A stretch of DNA of 14,394 nucleotides from an uncultured Bacteroidota bacterium (GTDB taxonomy: Bacteria > Bacteroidota > Bacteroidia > Chitinophagales > Chitinophagaceae): contig CAIVKT010000684.1 of NCBI GenBank assembly GCA_903906615.1, forward strand, positions 1-14,394. The letters are read 5' to 3'. The notes under the pieces were generated by a model that saw nothing but the letters and a program-made list of their open reading frames with translations, was not told the DNA's origin and did not search any database. Positions 6,752 through 13,653 of the stretch are shown in pieces. Each line of letters begins with the position of its first letter. The first letter of the stretch is position 1. A program made the position numbers and the translations under genes.

Positions 6752-6771
6752 ATATCAAATTGATATCAAAC
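6747..6771. promoter_or_regulatory. Perfect palindrome, candidate RHH operator
   Basis: The two 12-nt arms, GTTTGATATCAA (6747-6758) and TTGATATCAAAC (6760-6771), are perfect reverse complements around a single A at 6759. Each arm also contains its own palindrome, TTGATATCAA, so the site is a tandem pair of GATATC half-sites 12 bp apart. It overlaps the -7 box and the expected transcription start and ends 10 nt before the ATG at 6782. Ribbon-helix-helix repressors bind such tandem palindromes, and one is encoded by the second gene of this operon. Confidence 0.6.
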
Positions 6772-6781
6772 AATTCAACCA

Positions 6782-7651
6782 ATGGAAAAGATCATCAAAC
6801 CTACGAATGGCTATGCGGCCTTGTTTTTATCGCTTATATTTTTCGTGGCCGGTATCTGCTGCTTTGTGGTTACGGGCAATACAGCAAGCCCTATGTACGT
6901 AGCGCCGGGCATTGCCAGTGCGCTTATCTGTGTGTTTATCTGGAAGGGGCTGGTGATCATACAGCCCAACAATGCGGGCATACTCAACCTGTTTGGTAAG
7001 TATGTAGGCACTATTAAGGACAACGGTTTGTTTTTTGTGAACCCGCTGTACATCACCAATAAGCTTACACAGCGGGTGCAGAACCTGGCCATACCTATAC
7101 TGAAGGTAAATGACAAAATGGGCAACCCGGTAGAGATTGCCGCTGTGGTCGTATGGCAGATACAGGATACCTACAAGGCATTGTATGAGGTATCGGACTA
7201 CAACGCCTTTGTAAAGATGCAGAGCGAGGCCGCGCTACGTACCCTCACCATGGGCTTCGCCTATGATAATATAGAAGACGAAACGGCGCAGATCACCCTG
7301 CGCGAAGGTGGTACTAAAATAAATGAGCTGCTGCAACAGGAGTTGGACGAGCGCTTGCTTACCGCAGGCATCATCATTAAAGAAGCGCGTATCAGCCACC
7401 TGGCTTATGCGCAGGAGATAGCAGGCGCTATGCTGCAAAGGCAGCAGGCATCGGCTATTGTTGCGGCACGTTATAAGATAGTGGAAGGCGCTGTGGGTAT
7501 GGTTGAGTTGGCGCTGGAGCAGCTGAGCAAGAAGCACATAGTAGAGCTGGATGAAGAAAGGAAAGCGGCGATGGTCAGCAATCTTATGGTAGTGCTGTGT
7601 GGCGAAAGAGGCGCGCAGCCTGTATTGAACACCGGTTCGTTATATTCATAA
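6782..7651 (+). CDS. SPFH/band 7 (stomatin-like) membrane protein
   Basis: The 289-residue protein has two N-terminal hydrophobic segments (about 11-32 and 39-60), with a following SPFH/band 7 domain (about 60-235). The domain contains N.AGILNLFGKYVGT, the strand-rich AIPILKVNDKMGNPVEIAAVVVW and a predicted helical stretch with DERLLTAGIIIKEARISHLAYAQEIAGAM. SPFH proteins oligomerise on membranes and organise microdomains or regulate proteases; no specific role can be assigned here. It is preceded by a complete Bacteroidota promoter overlapped by a perfect palindrome. It is followed after 12 nt by a small ribbon-helix-helix gene, with which it clearly forms an operon. The leader between the -7 box and ATG is about 30 nt. 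The pairing of an SPFH protein with a small Arc-like protein recurs in other bacteria as far as I recall, which suggests a conserved but uncharacterised unit. Confidence 0.88.
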   Translation: MEKIIKPTNGYAALFLSLIFFVAGICCFVVTGNTASPMYVAPGIASALICVFIWKGLVIIQPNNAGILNLFGKYVGTIKDNGLFFVNPLYITNKLTQRVQNLAIPILKVNDKMGNPVEIAAVVVWQIQDTYKALYEVSDYNAFVKMQSEAALRTLTMGFAYDNIEDETAQITLREGGTKINELLQQELDERLLTAGIIIKEARISHLAYAQEIAGAMLQRQQASAIVAARYKIVEGAVGMVELALEQLSKKHIVELDEERKAAMVSNLMVVLCGERGAQPVLNTGSLYS

Positions 7652-7663
7652 TCTATAAGCGGG

Positions 7664-7846
7664 GTGGCAGATAAAAAGACATTTGTACTGAGGATAGACG
7701 AAGACGTGTACAAGGCCCTTGAAAAATGGTCGGTAGACGAGTTTCGTAGTGTGAACGGCCAGATCGAATTTCTTATCGACACTGCTTTGAAAAAAGCAGG
7801 GCGGAAGAAGGAGAAAACTACCGGTAAGGAAAAACCAAAAGGATAG
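7664..7846 (+). CDS. Ribbon-helix-helix (Arc-like) DNA-binding protein
   Basis: This 60-residue protein starts with GTG (no ATG is available in frame), 12 nt after the SPFH stop. An N-terminal strand (KTFVLRID, residues 5-12) is followed by helix A (EDVYKALEKWSVDEF) and helix B (NGQIEFLIDTALKKAG), the classic ribbon-helix-helix order of Arc-type repressors. A lysine-rich tail (about 46-60) could add non-specific DNA contacts. It would bind DNA as a dimer with the paired N-terminal strands in the major groove. The likely target is the tandem GATATC palindrome over the promoter of its own operon, giving negative autoregulation; that is an inference from position. Its stop codon lies inside the terminator stem. 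An alternative is that it regulates other loci or acts as an adaptor for the SPFH protein. Confidence 0.8.
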   Translation: MADKKTFVLRIDEDVYKALEKWSVDEFRSVNGQIEFLIDTALKKAGRKKEKTTGKEKPKG

Positions 7847-7873
7847 GGGCTCAATTGCGCCCCTATCCTTTTT
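7837..7873. terminator. Bidirectional rho-independent terminator
   Basis: A perfect 14-bp stem joins AAAAGGATAGGGGC (7837-7850) to GCCCCTATCCTTTT (7859-7872) with an 8-nt loop. A T-run sits at the 3' end on the plus strand, and an A-run at the 5' side gives U-residues on the minus strand. It lies between the convergent RHH and response regulator genes and can serve both. The RHH stop codon is inside the 5' arm. Confidence 0.85.
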
Positions 7874-7890
7874 ACGACTATTGATCAGCT

Positions 7891-8523
7891 TTATATAAAC
7901 TTATTATCCTTAGCAGCCTTTATCGCATCTGCCTTGGAGTGTACATTCAGTTTGTGGTAAATATTTTTGATGTGCGATTTTACGGTTTCCAGGTCTATGA
8001 ACAGCTCATCGGCTATGCGCTTGCGGCTTTTGCCGGTGGCTATCTGCTCCAGTATCTCTGTTTCGCGGCGGGTGAGGGGCGATGAGTCATTGCGCTTGAA
8101 GGAGGAGATCACCATGCGGGCTATGTGTGCGCTCATAGGGCCGCCTCCTTCCATTACTTCGTGTATGGCAGCTACTATCTTCTCCGGTGGTGTGTTCTTG
8201 GTGAGGTAGCCTGCCGCGCCGCTACCCAGCGCGCGGAAGATGAGCAACTCCTGCTCATAAACGGTAAGTATGAGTATATGCGTATCCGGCAGCAGCTTTT
8301 TGAATTTGGGTAATGCGTCTATTCCCGATATGCCGGGTAGCTCTACATCCAGCAATATCACGTCGGGGTCATCATGCTCTATTTTTTTCAGGGCATCTTC
8401 GCAGGATGGGTAGGTGCCCGCAATTTTATAACCGGCCGTATTGCCTATCAGGAAGGCATACCCATCGCGGATGGTTTCATCGTCTTCAACAATAGCTACT
8501 CTTATATCCAGGTCGCGTGCCAT
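7891..8523 (-). CDS. NarL/FixJ-family response regulator
   Basis: This 210-residue two-domain regulator is the likely output of the histidine kinase encoded just upstream. The receiver domain (about 7-125) has the acidic pocket in VEDDE (13-15), the phospho-acceptor D59 in VILLDVELPG, T87 in ILILTVYE, and K109 in GYLTKN. The LuxR/GerE-type DNA-binding domain (about 147-208) has LTRRETEILEQIATGKSRKR and the recognition helix in LETVKSHIKNIYHKLNVHSK. Phosphorylation should promote dimerisation and DNA binding. The start lies 46 nt after the kinase stop. A GACCTTTG sequence 16 nt before the ATG could be a weak internal promoter (first base deviates from TAnnTTTG). Target genes are unknown. The gene ends shortly before a bidirectional terminator. 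Confidence 0.95.
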   Translation of the reverse strand: MARDLDIRVAIVEDDETIRDGYAFLIGNTAGYKIAGTYPSCEDALKKIEHDDPDVILLDVELPGISGIDALPKFKKLLPDTHILILTVYEQELLIFRALGSGAAGYLTKNTPPEKIVAAIHEVMEGGGPMSAHIARMVISSFKRNDSSPLTRRETEILEQIATGKSRKRIADELFIDLETVKSHIKNIYHKLNVHSKADAIKAAKDNKFI

Positions 8524-8569
8524 AGTATAGAATTTGAATCAAAGGTCAGTATTATTCTCTAACAGAAAC

Positions 8570-11533
8570 TCACCTGTTTGGCGGTATTTTAAAGGTCAGG
8601 TTCATGATGGTGCCTTTACCCGGCCTTGAATCCAGGTACAATTTGCCCTTCAGCCGCTCGGCCCGGATGTGCATATTATTGATGCCATTACCTTTTTTTA
8701 CGGTCTGCCGCTCAAAGCCTTTGCCATCATCTTTCAGCACCATTTGCAATACCCCCTTGGTCTTCATGCTCACCACCACCGATACGTTCTTTGCAGCCGA
8801 GTACTTCAGGCAGTTGTTCAGCGCCTCTTTAAAGATCATCAGCAGGTTTCGGCTCATATCCATGGGCAGGCGATAGCTGCTCCATTTATCCTCTATTCCG
8901 GTAAGTGAGAAGTTTACCTCCGTATCCTGGTACAGTTCCATTCCAAAATCCCTGATACGGTTCAGTATTTCGTATAGATTGTCGTTCGATGGCTTTAGCG
9001 ACCACAGTATGTCCCTTGTGCCGCCATATAGCTGCGCGGTATTGTCTTCTATCTGGTTCAGTATGCGCGTGGTCTCGGGGGTCAGTTCTATTTTGTTCTT
9101 CAGCACATTGGTCAGCACATTGATGCGGGTGAGCTTGTTGCCTATCTCATCATGAAAATCTTCTGCAGTGCGCAGCCTTATCTTGTCTTGTTCTTCCGCG
9201 CGTAGCTTGGCCAGCAGCCGCAGCCTGCGCTGCTTCCGGCTGTTCACTATATATTGCATCAGTATACCCAGCAATATACAGGCCGCCAGCACGGCCAGCC
9301 TGAACCACTTTGTTTTCTGGTACGGGGTTATGATCTCAAACTCATAGGTAAGCTCCGGTGCATTCTGCCCGTTGGCTCCCTGGCATTGCACATGCAGCGT
9401 GTACATGCCGGGGGGAAGCGCGGAGTAGGACACAGAATTAGTAGGCGACCAGTCCGACCACGGAGCATCCAGTCCGTCCATGCGGTAGCGGTACACCACT
9501 TGCTGTGCTCCGCTCAGTGTTATGGCCTGGAAGGTAAAGGAGATATTGTTTTTCTTAAAGGGCAGTTGCAGGTGGTAGGGAATGCCATACCAGTTGTCGG
9601 AACTATCGTAATAGGAGTGGTCTATCGCACTCTCCCCTGCCAGCTTCACCGATTGCAGGATGATGCTTGATGGCGCTGATGATACAATGGCCGAATGCGG
9701 CTGGTAATGCAGAGCGCCATTGGTGGTGCCAAACCATATGCTGCCATCGGGCAGCTTCACCACGGCGTTCATGTTGCTTTCCATGCCGGTGATGCCCTGC
9801 GCCTTGCCGTAAAACGAAACGATTGGCTCATCGTTGGCGCCTGTTTTTATGCAGTGTATGCCGAAGCCGGTACCCACCCATATATTGCCATCGTTATCCG
9901 TAATGATGTTGTAGATAAAATCAGACCGCAGGCCGTTGCTTTTATTCACGGCGAGTACGCTGTGCGTGTCCAGGTTATACCGTATCACGCCGTTGTCACT
10001 GGTGCCGACCCACAGGTTGCGGCCCTGCATGGTAAAGCATTGCACAGAACTGTCTATCGCGGTATTTGTTTTGAACGGGACAACACTACCTGCATGGTAC
10101 AGTAGCAAGCCGTTTTCTGTGGCTATAACCACGCTATCTGCCCCAATGGCCAGGAAGGATATAGCTGCCGCATTGTTAACGTCCACGGTCTTAAAGCTAT
10201 CATGTTCGTACAGCATCACGCCCTTGTTAAAGGCGATCCACATGCGCTTGTCAGGGTCTTCATAAAGGTCGTTGATAAAGTTGGACGGGAAATTGCGGTC
10301 AGGAGCTACATACTGGCGGAAGACATTGTGGTCATAAGACCATAGCCCCCGACCCCGTGTGCCTATCCATAACTTTGAGTTATGGGCATAGCACATGGTA
10401 GTAATGGCAGGCACAGGATTGGATGGGAAAGACAGCGGCCCTACCTTACCATCTTTAAAAACGTATAGCCCGGCATCGTAGGTGCCGAGGAACAAAGAGT
10501 CGCGGCTATTGTCGGCAAGGGCCATGATCTGTGCGCTGGGCAACCCCATTGTTTCATCCAGCCCGGCAAACTGTGTGCCGGAGAACCTGAATATCCCCTG
10601 CCCGTCTGATGCCATCCACACATTGCCTTCCTTATCGGCAAGCACACTGAAGATGATGTTGTCACTAAGCCCGTTGTGCTTATTATAGCTTTGTATGGCA
10701 CCGCCGCCTGCTTTGATCACGCCTGCATTGGTGCCTATCCACAAAGCGCCATCGCCGTCTTGCGTTATCGAGTGTATAACAGGTGGCAAGGCCCCCGGCT
10801 CGCTCAGCAGCAGGTAGGGTAGCAACTGCCTGCCCACTATCTTGTATAGCCCGCCATTAGTGCCTATCCATAGGTTGTTTTGTTTGTCGCGGAAGATCGC
10901 AGATACATTGAGTGGCTGGCTATCCGCGGGCAATCCAAACCGGAAGGTATCCGCCCTGTTGCCGTGCTCATAATAGATCACGCCGTCTTTTGCTATCCAC
11001 AGGCCTGCTTTTTCGGCAAGTATACAGGAAACAAACCCTTGCGGCCCCGGAGTGAGAAACGTATTGATCTTACCCTTGCTGATGAGGTACACATCGCCCT
11101 GGGTGAGCCACCAGGTGGTGTCGTTTTGTATCTGCACCTGTTGTGTGCTGTTGGGCGCAGGTGTTGCGTGTGCCCTGTTGTAGCGTTTAAAGTTCTTGCC
11201 ATCAAATTGCGACAGGCACGTTTGTCCGCCTATCCATATATCATTGTTGTTGTCTACTGCCAGCGCCCAAACCGCATTGCCTGGCAGGCCGTTGCGCACG
11301 GTATAGTTGGTGAAGTTGCGCCCGTCGTAGCGGGATAGCCCGCCTAATGTGCCTACCCATAGGTTGCCGGTATTATCCTGCGCCATGCAGGTAGCCTGCG
11401 ATTGTATCAGCCCGTCATCCACACTCAGGTTATGGAAAGGGTAACGCTGCGCCATGGCGGCTTGGGCGCACAGCAGGCATAGCAGGGCAAATACGCTCCG
11501 CATGGTTGTTGATATGTACCGCATGTTGCCCAT
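8570..11533 (-). CDS. Double-propeller sensor histidine kinase (Reg_prop, Y_Y_Y, HisKA_3)
   Basis: The 987-residue kinase begins with a signal peptide ending AMA|Q (28/29). Fourteen propeller-type motifs can be read in order, among them NLWVGTLGG, NLWIGTNGG, ALWIGTNAG, KLWIGTRGRG, NLWVGTSDNG, NIWVGTGFG and SIWFGTTNG. That count fits two seven-bladed propellers. A Y_Y_Y domain (about 665-737) precedes a membrane helix (744-763). The cytoplasmic part has a HisKA_3 phosphorylation site, H794 in FHDEIGNKLTRI, and an ATPase domain with the N-box EALNNCLKYSAA, DDGKGF (about 935-940) and GNGINNM (about 948). The periplasmic half should sense a ligand, and the kinase half should phosphorylate the adjacent NarL-type regulator. 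The ectodomain is that of Bacteroidota HTCS sensors, but no receiver or AraC domain is fused. The start at 11533 could instead be 11524 or 11503; all leave the signal peptide usable. Confidence 0.95.
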   Translation of the reverse strand: MGNMRYISTTMRSVFALLCLLCAQAAMAQRYPFHNLSVDDGLIQSQATCMAQDNTGNLWVGTLGGLSRYDGRNFTNYTVRNGLPGNAVWALAVDNNNDIWIGGQTCLSQFDGKNFKRYNRAHATPAPNSTQQVQIQNDTTWWLTQGDVYLISKGKINTFLTPGPQGFVSCILAEKAGLWIAKDGVIYYEHGNRADTFRFGLPADSQPLNVSAIFRDKQNNLWIGTNGGLYKIVGRQLLPYLLLSEPGALPPVIHSITQDGDGALWIGTNAGVIKAGGGAIQSYNKHNGLSDNIIFSVLADKEGNVWMASDGQGIFRFSGTQFAGLDETMGLPSAQIMALADNSRDSLFLGTYDAGLYVFKDGKVGPLSFPSNPVPAITTMCYAHNSKLWIGTRGRGLWSYDHNVFRQYVAPDRNFPSNFINDLYEDPDKRMWIAFNKGVMLYEHDSFKTVDVNNAAAISFLAIGADSVVIATENGLLLYHAGSVVPFKTNTAIDSSVQCFTMQGRNLWVGTSDNGVIRYNLDTHSVLAVNKSNGLRSDFIYNIITDNDGNIWVGTGFGIHCIKTGANDEPIVSFYGKAQGITGMESNMNAVVKLPDGSIWFGTTNGALHYQPHSAIVSSAPSSIILQSVKLAGESAIDHSYYDSSDNWYGIPYHLQLPFKKNNISFTFQAITLSGAQQVVYRYRMDGLDAPWSDWSPTNSVSYSALPPGMYTLHVQCQGANGQNAPELTYEFEIITPYQKTKWFRLAVLAACILLGILMQYIVNSRKQRRLRLLAKLRAEEQDKIRLRTAEDFHDEIGNKLTRINVLTNVLKNKIELTPETTRILNQIEDNTAQLYGGTRDILWSLKPSNDNLYEILNRIRDFGMELYQDTEVNFSLTGIEDKWSSYRLPMDMSRNLLMIFKEALNNCLKYSAAKNVSVVVSMKTKGVLQMVLKDDGKGFERQTVKKGNGINNMHIRAERLKGKLYLDSRPGKGTIMNLTFKIPPNR

Positions 11534-11571
11534 ATTTGCTGTGTGAAATTAATCTTTAAAGCTTTATCCCC

Positions 11572-11609
11572 ATAAAAAAACCGCTCCATACAAGAAGCGG
11601 TTTTTTTAT
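11572..11609 (-). terminator. Rho-independent terminator of the small exported protein gene
   Basis: A 14-bp stem pairs 11572-11585 (ATAAAAAAACCGCT) with 11596-11609 (AGCGGTTTTTTTAT) around a 10-nt loop. The GC core is CCGCT/AGCGG, with a run of seven T on each strand's 3' side. It lies 16 nt beyond the stop of the gene at 11626-11811 and insulates it from the kinase gene. Confidence 0.85.
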
Positions 11610-11625
11610 AAAGTAGCAGTATTGC

Positions 11626-11811
11626 TTAAGAAGTCTTCTTAGCAGGTTCTGTTTTAGAAACAGTTGTAGACTTTGTGCTCTTGGCTTTTGCGTCTTTGGT
11701 GCAAGCCTTAGTGCATTTGCCACCGCCTTTTTTGCAGCATGCTTTGTCTTGTGCGTATGCTCCGCCTGATAACAGTGCGGCAGCAACGAATAATAATGTG
11801 AGTTTCTTCAT
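11626..11811 (-). CDS. Small exported Cys/Lys-rich protein
   Basis: This 61-residue protein has an N-terminal signal peptide (MKKLTLLFVAAALLSGGAYA, cleavage likely between A20 and Q21). It leaves a mature part of about 41 residues. That part is rich in Lys, Thr and Ala, with four cysteines near its start: C25, C26, C33 and C37, spaced CC-x6-C-x3-C. It should be periplasmic. The cysteine cluster could bind a metal or form two disulfides; neither is shown. I do not recognise a named family. The gene stands alone, with a TATCTTCG box 18 nt upstream (one mismatch to TAnnTTTG) and a strong terminator downstream. An independent promoter and terminator argue that it is a genuine small gene and not an accidental frame. 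Confidence 0.7.
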   Translation of the reverse strand: MKKLTLLFVAAALLSGGAYAQDKACCKKGGGKCTKACTKDAKAKSTKSTTVSKTEPAKKTS

Positions 11812-11891
11812 TGTTTTATGTTTAGGAAGCGAAGATAGGGAATTATTTGTAATAGAAAATGATGCTCCTGCCCAAACTGTTAATTTATGGC

Positions 11892-12548
11892 TTAGTAATG
11901 GGCCAGCAGCGTTACCCCGCCCTTTACCACATCGCCAATTTTCACATCTACCTTGGTGCCTATGGGCAGGTAAATATCCACCCTGGAGCCGAAACGAATG
12001 AAGCCGAATTCCTCATTCTGGTTTACAAAGTCGCCCTCCTTCACATAAAAGCATATGCGGCGGGCAAGTGCCCCTGCTATCTGGCGCAGCAGGATGTCGC
12101 CACGGTCGTTGCCTATTACCAGTGTGGTGCGCTCGTTCTCCGTCGATGATTTGGGGTGCCACGCTACCAGGTACTTGCCGGGGTGGTACTTCATATACCT
12201 GATGAGGCCGCTCACGGGGTTCCTGTTCACATGCACGTTTATGGGCGACATGAATATAGACACCTGCAGGCGCTGGTCTTTAAAATATTCGGGCTCAAAG
12301 GTTTCTTCTATCACCACCACCTTGCCATCGGCAGGGCATATGATCTTTTCCTCGCCATGCACCATATCCCTGTTGGGCAGGCGGAAGAACGCCACCACCC
12401 AAAACCATATGAGGAACAACAGGAACGTGATAATACCTGTAACCCAGGAGAAGGACGGCGGGATGAAATGCGCGCAAAGCCACGCAATACCCAGCCATAG
12501 TACCGTAGCAATCAGAATGTATTTATATCCTTCGCGGTGTATCTTCAT
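11892..12548 (-). CDS. psd: Phosphatidylserine decarboxylase, short (Psd-B-like) form
   Basis: The enzyme converts phosphatidylserine to phosphatidylethanolamine at the inner membrane. The 218-residue proenzyme has two N-terminal hydrophobic segments (about 10-30 and 35-55) and then the catalytic domain. D74 in CPADGKVV and H106 in NVHVNRNP would form the self-processing triad with the serine of the cleavage site. The site is G187-S188 in FIRFGSRVDIYLP; cleavage there would give the beta chain and an alpha chain with an N-terminal pyruvoyl group. This is the short archaeal/Bacteroidota-type form, with GSR in place of the LGST of the E. coli enzyme. It follows cdsA, the first enzyme of the same branch, after 145 nt, and a TATCTTTG box suggests its own promoter. 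All catalytic residues are present. Confidence 0.95.
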   Translation of the reverse strand: MKIHREGYKYILIATVLWLGIAWLCAHFIPPSFSWVTGIITFLLFLIWFWVVAFFRLPNRDMVHGEEKIICPADGKVVVIEETFEPEYFKDQRLQVSIFMSPINVHVNRNPVSGLIRYMKYHPGKYLVAWHPKSSTENERTTLVIGNDRGDILLRQIAGALARRICFYVKEGDFVNQNEEFGFIRFGSRVDIYLPIGTKVDVKIGDVVKGGVTLLAHY

Positions 12549-12567
12549 GTGTTGAAAAATTCGATGG

Positions 12568-12575
12568 CAAAGATA
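12568..12575 (-). promoter_or_regulatory. Putative -7 box for psd
   Basis: On the minus strand this reads TATCTTTG, an exact TAnnTTTG match 19 nt before the psd ATG. No clear -33 element is seen. Confidence 0.45.
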
Positions 12576-12606
12576 TGTTTAAAAAATGAGGTCTCCATGC
12601 TGCAAG

Positions 12607-12631
12607 TTCAGGTATAACATTCAGGTATTAC
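12607..12631. repeat. Tandem 12-nt direct repeat upstream of psd
   Basis: TTCAGGTATAAC (12607-12618) and TTCAGGTATTAC (12620-12631) are tandem copies with one mismatch and a one-base spacer. They lie 30-60 nt upstream of the psd -7 box, a position where an activator could bind. The function is unknown. Confidence 0.5.
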
Positions 12632-12693
12632 TACATCTCGCAGTAACATAGCCCGCGGTTTTAATCAGTTTACCGCTCTTTACCTCTGCCATC

Positions 12694-13644
12694 CTAGTAA
12701 AACAATTTTACAAGGCAATAAGCACAATATATAAAAGGTGTTACAATGAGCAGGGAATCGAACCGGTCTAAAGCGCCGCCGTGGCCCGGCATTAGTGTTC
12801 CGCTGTCTTTTACGCCTGCCATGCGTTTTAACTTTGATTCAAGGAGATCGCCCAATGTGGCCGCAATAGCAACAATAGCACCCATGATCCCGAAAGCCAG
12901 CATGTTTTGCGGCGTACTGCCTACGCCCAAGTGCAAAAGGTTAGTGGAATAATACCCGAATATAACACCGCCAAGAACGGTGAGGAGCGCACCACCTATA
13001 ATTCCTTCCCATGTTTTTTTAGGGGATATTGGCGAGAACGGCGTTTTGCCAAAGAATGATCCCGCAAGGTAGGCCATTGTATCATTCGTCCAGATCATCA
13101 CGATCATGATAATAGGAATATAGTGCATGCCTTCATTCAGGAGCATAAGCAAAGACACGGGTACAACAATATATACAATACCCATTACAGACTGCATAAA
13201 AGCAGGTAACGCTGTTTTTTTTGAGAGAACAGTAATGAGCAGCAGGGTGAAAATGAAAAACACAGCATAAGTATATAATGCAGACTTGAAAGAATGAGCG
13301 TAAAAAGCATGCGGGTCTTTGACATTGAACGCCATCGACTCATTAGATATATGGGTTATTGTATAGTCATTCGCCTGGTTTTGGGTATAGTAGTTCAATG
13401 CAAATAACCCAGCCAGCCATAAAATACTGCCGGCCTGCATTACCACCGGTAGCCATTTGGGCAAGTAGATATCTTTATCTATCTGCGGCATCAGCCTGAA
13501 GTAATCTCGCAGGCACAATGCCTGTATCAGGCAAGCTAAAACAAAAAATGACCAGCCATTCCAAAGAAGCCCCGTGAACATCACGGCCACAAAAACCACA
13601 GAGCTACCCAGCCGGGTAAAGAATACAGGTAAGTTTAATGCCAT
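12694..13644 (-). CDS. cdsA: Phosphatidate cytidylyltransferase (CDP-diglyceride synthase)
   Basis: CdsA condenses phosphatidic acid with CTP to give CDP-diacylglycerol, the precursor of all major phospholipids. The 316-residue protein is highly hydrophobic, with several membrane segments (for example about 12-28, 30-45, 68-85, 122-140, 150-170, 175-185, 212-232 and 250-265). The family signature is at the C-terminal end: GDLLESKLKRMAGVKD (265-280), then PGHGGALDRFDS (286-297), with the Mg2+-binding acids D280, D293 and D296. The earlier NDTMAYLAGSFFGK (187-200) and SPKKTWEG (207-214) are also typical. Length is slightly above the usual for bacterial CdsA because of a loop at about 86-118. 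The gene starts 9 nt after the CPBP protease gene and so is probably co-transcribed with it. Base composition is a little more AT-rich than psd. Confidence 0.95.
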   Translation of the reverse strand: MALNLPVFFTRLGSSVVFVAVMFTGLLWNGWSFFVLACLIQALCLRDYFRLMPQIDKDIYLPKWLPVVMQAGSILWLAGLFALNYYTQNQANDYTITHISNESMAFNVKDPHAFYAHSFKSALYTYAVFFIFTLLLITVLSKKTALPAFMQSVMGIVYIVVPVSLLMLLNEGMHYIPIIMIVMIWTNDTMAYLAGSFFGKTPFSPISPKKTWEGIIGGALLTVLGGVIFGYYSTNLLHLGVGSTPQNMLAFGIMGAIVAIAATLGDLLESKLKRMAGVKDSGTLMPGHGGALDRFDSLLIVTPFIYCAYCLVKLFY

Positions 13645-13653
13645 GAGGTAAAG

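Noticed and set aside
6747..6771. The palindrome as a terminator hairpin
   Set aside because: It is AT-rich with a 1-nt centre, has no following T-run, and sits on a promoter just upstream of a start codon; an operator is more likely.
9254..10265. Several plus-strand frames of 100-140 residues opposite the sensor kinase
   Set aside because: They are antisense shadows of the propeller repeats, with no family resemblance or promoters of their own.
11556..11786. A 76-residue minus-strand frame overlapping the small exported protein
   Set aside because: It runs through the terminator hairpin and is an out-of-frame shadow; the 61-residue frame has a signal peptide and a sensible start.
12621..12692. 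A 23-residue reading frame on the minus strand starting just after the cdsA stop
   Set aside because: It is very short, has no recognisable feature and ends inside the tandem repeat; there is no evidence of coding.
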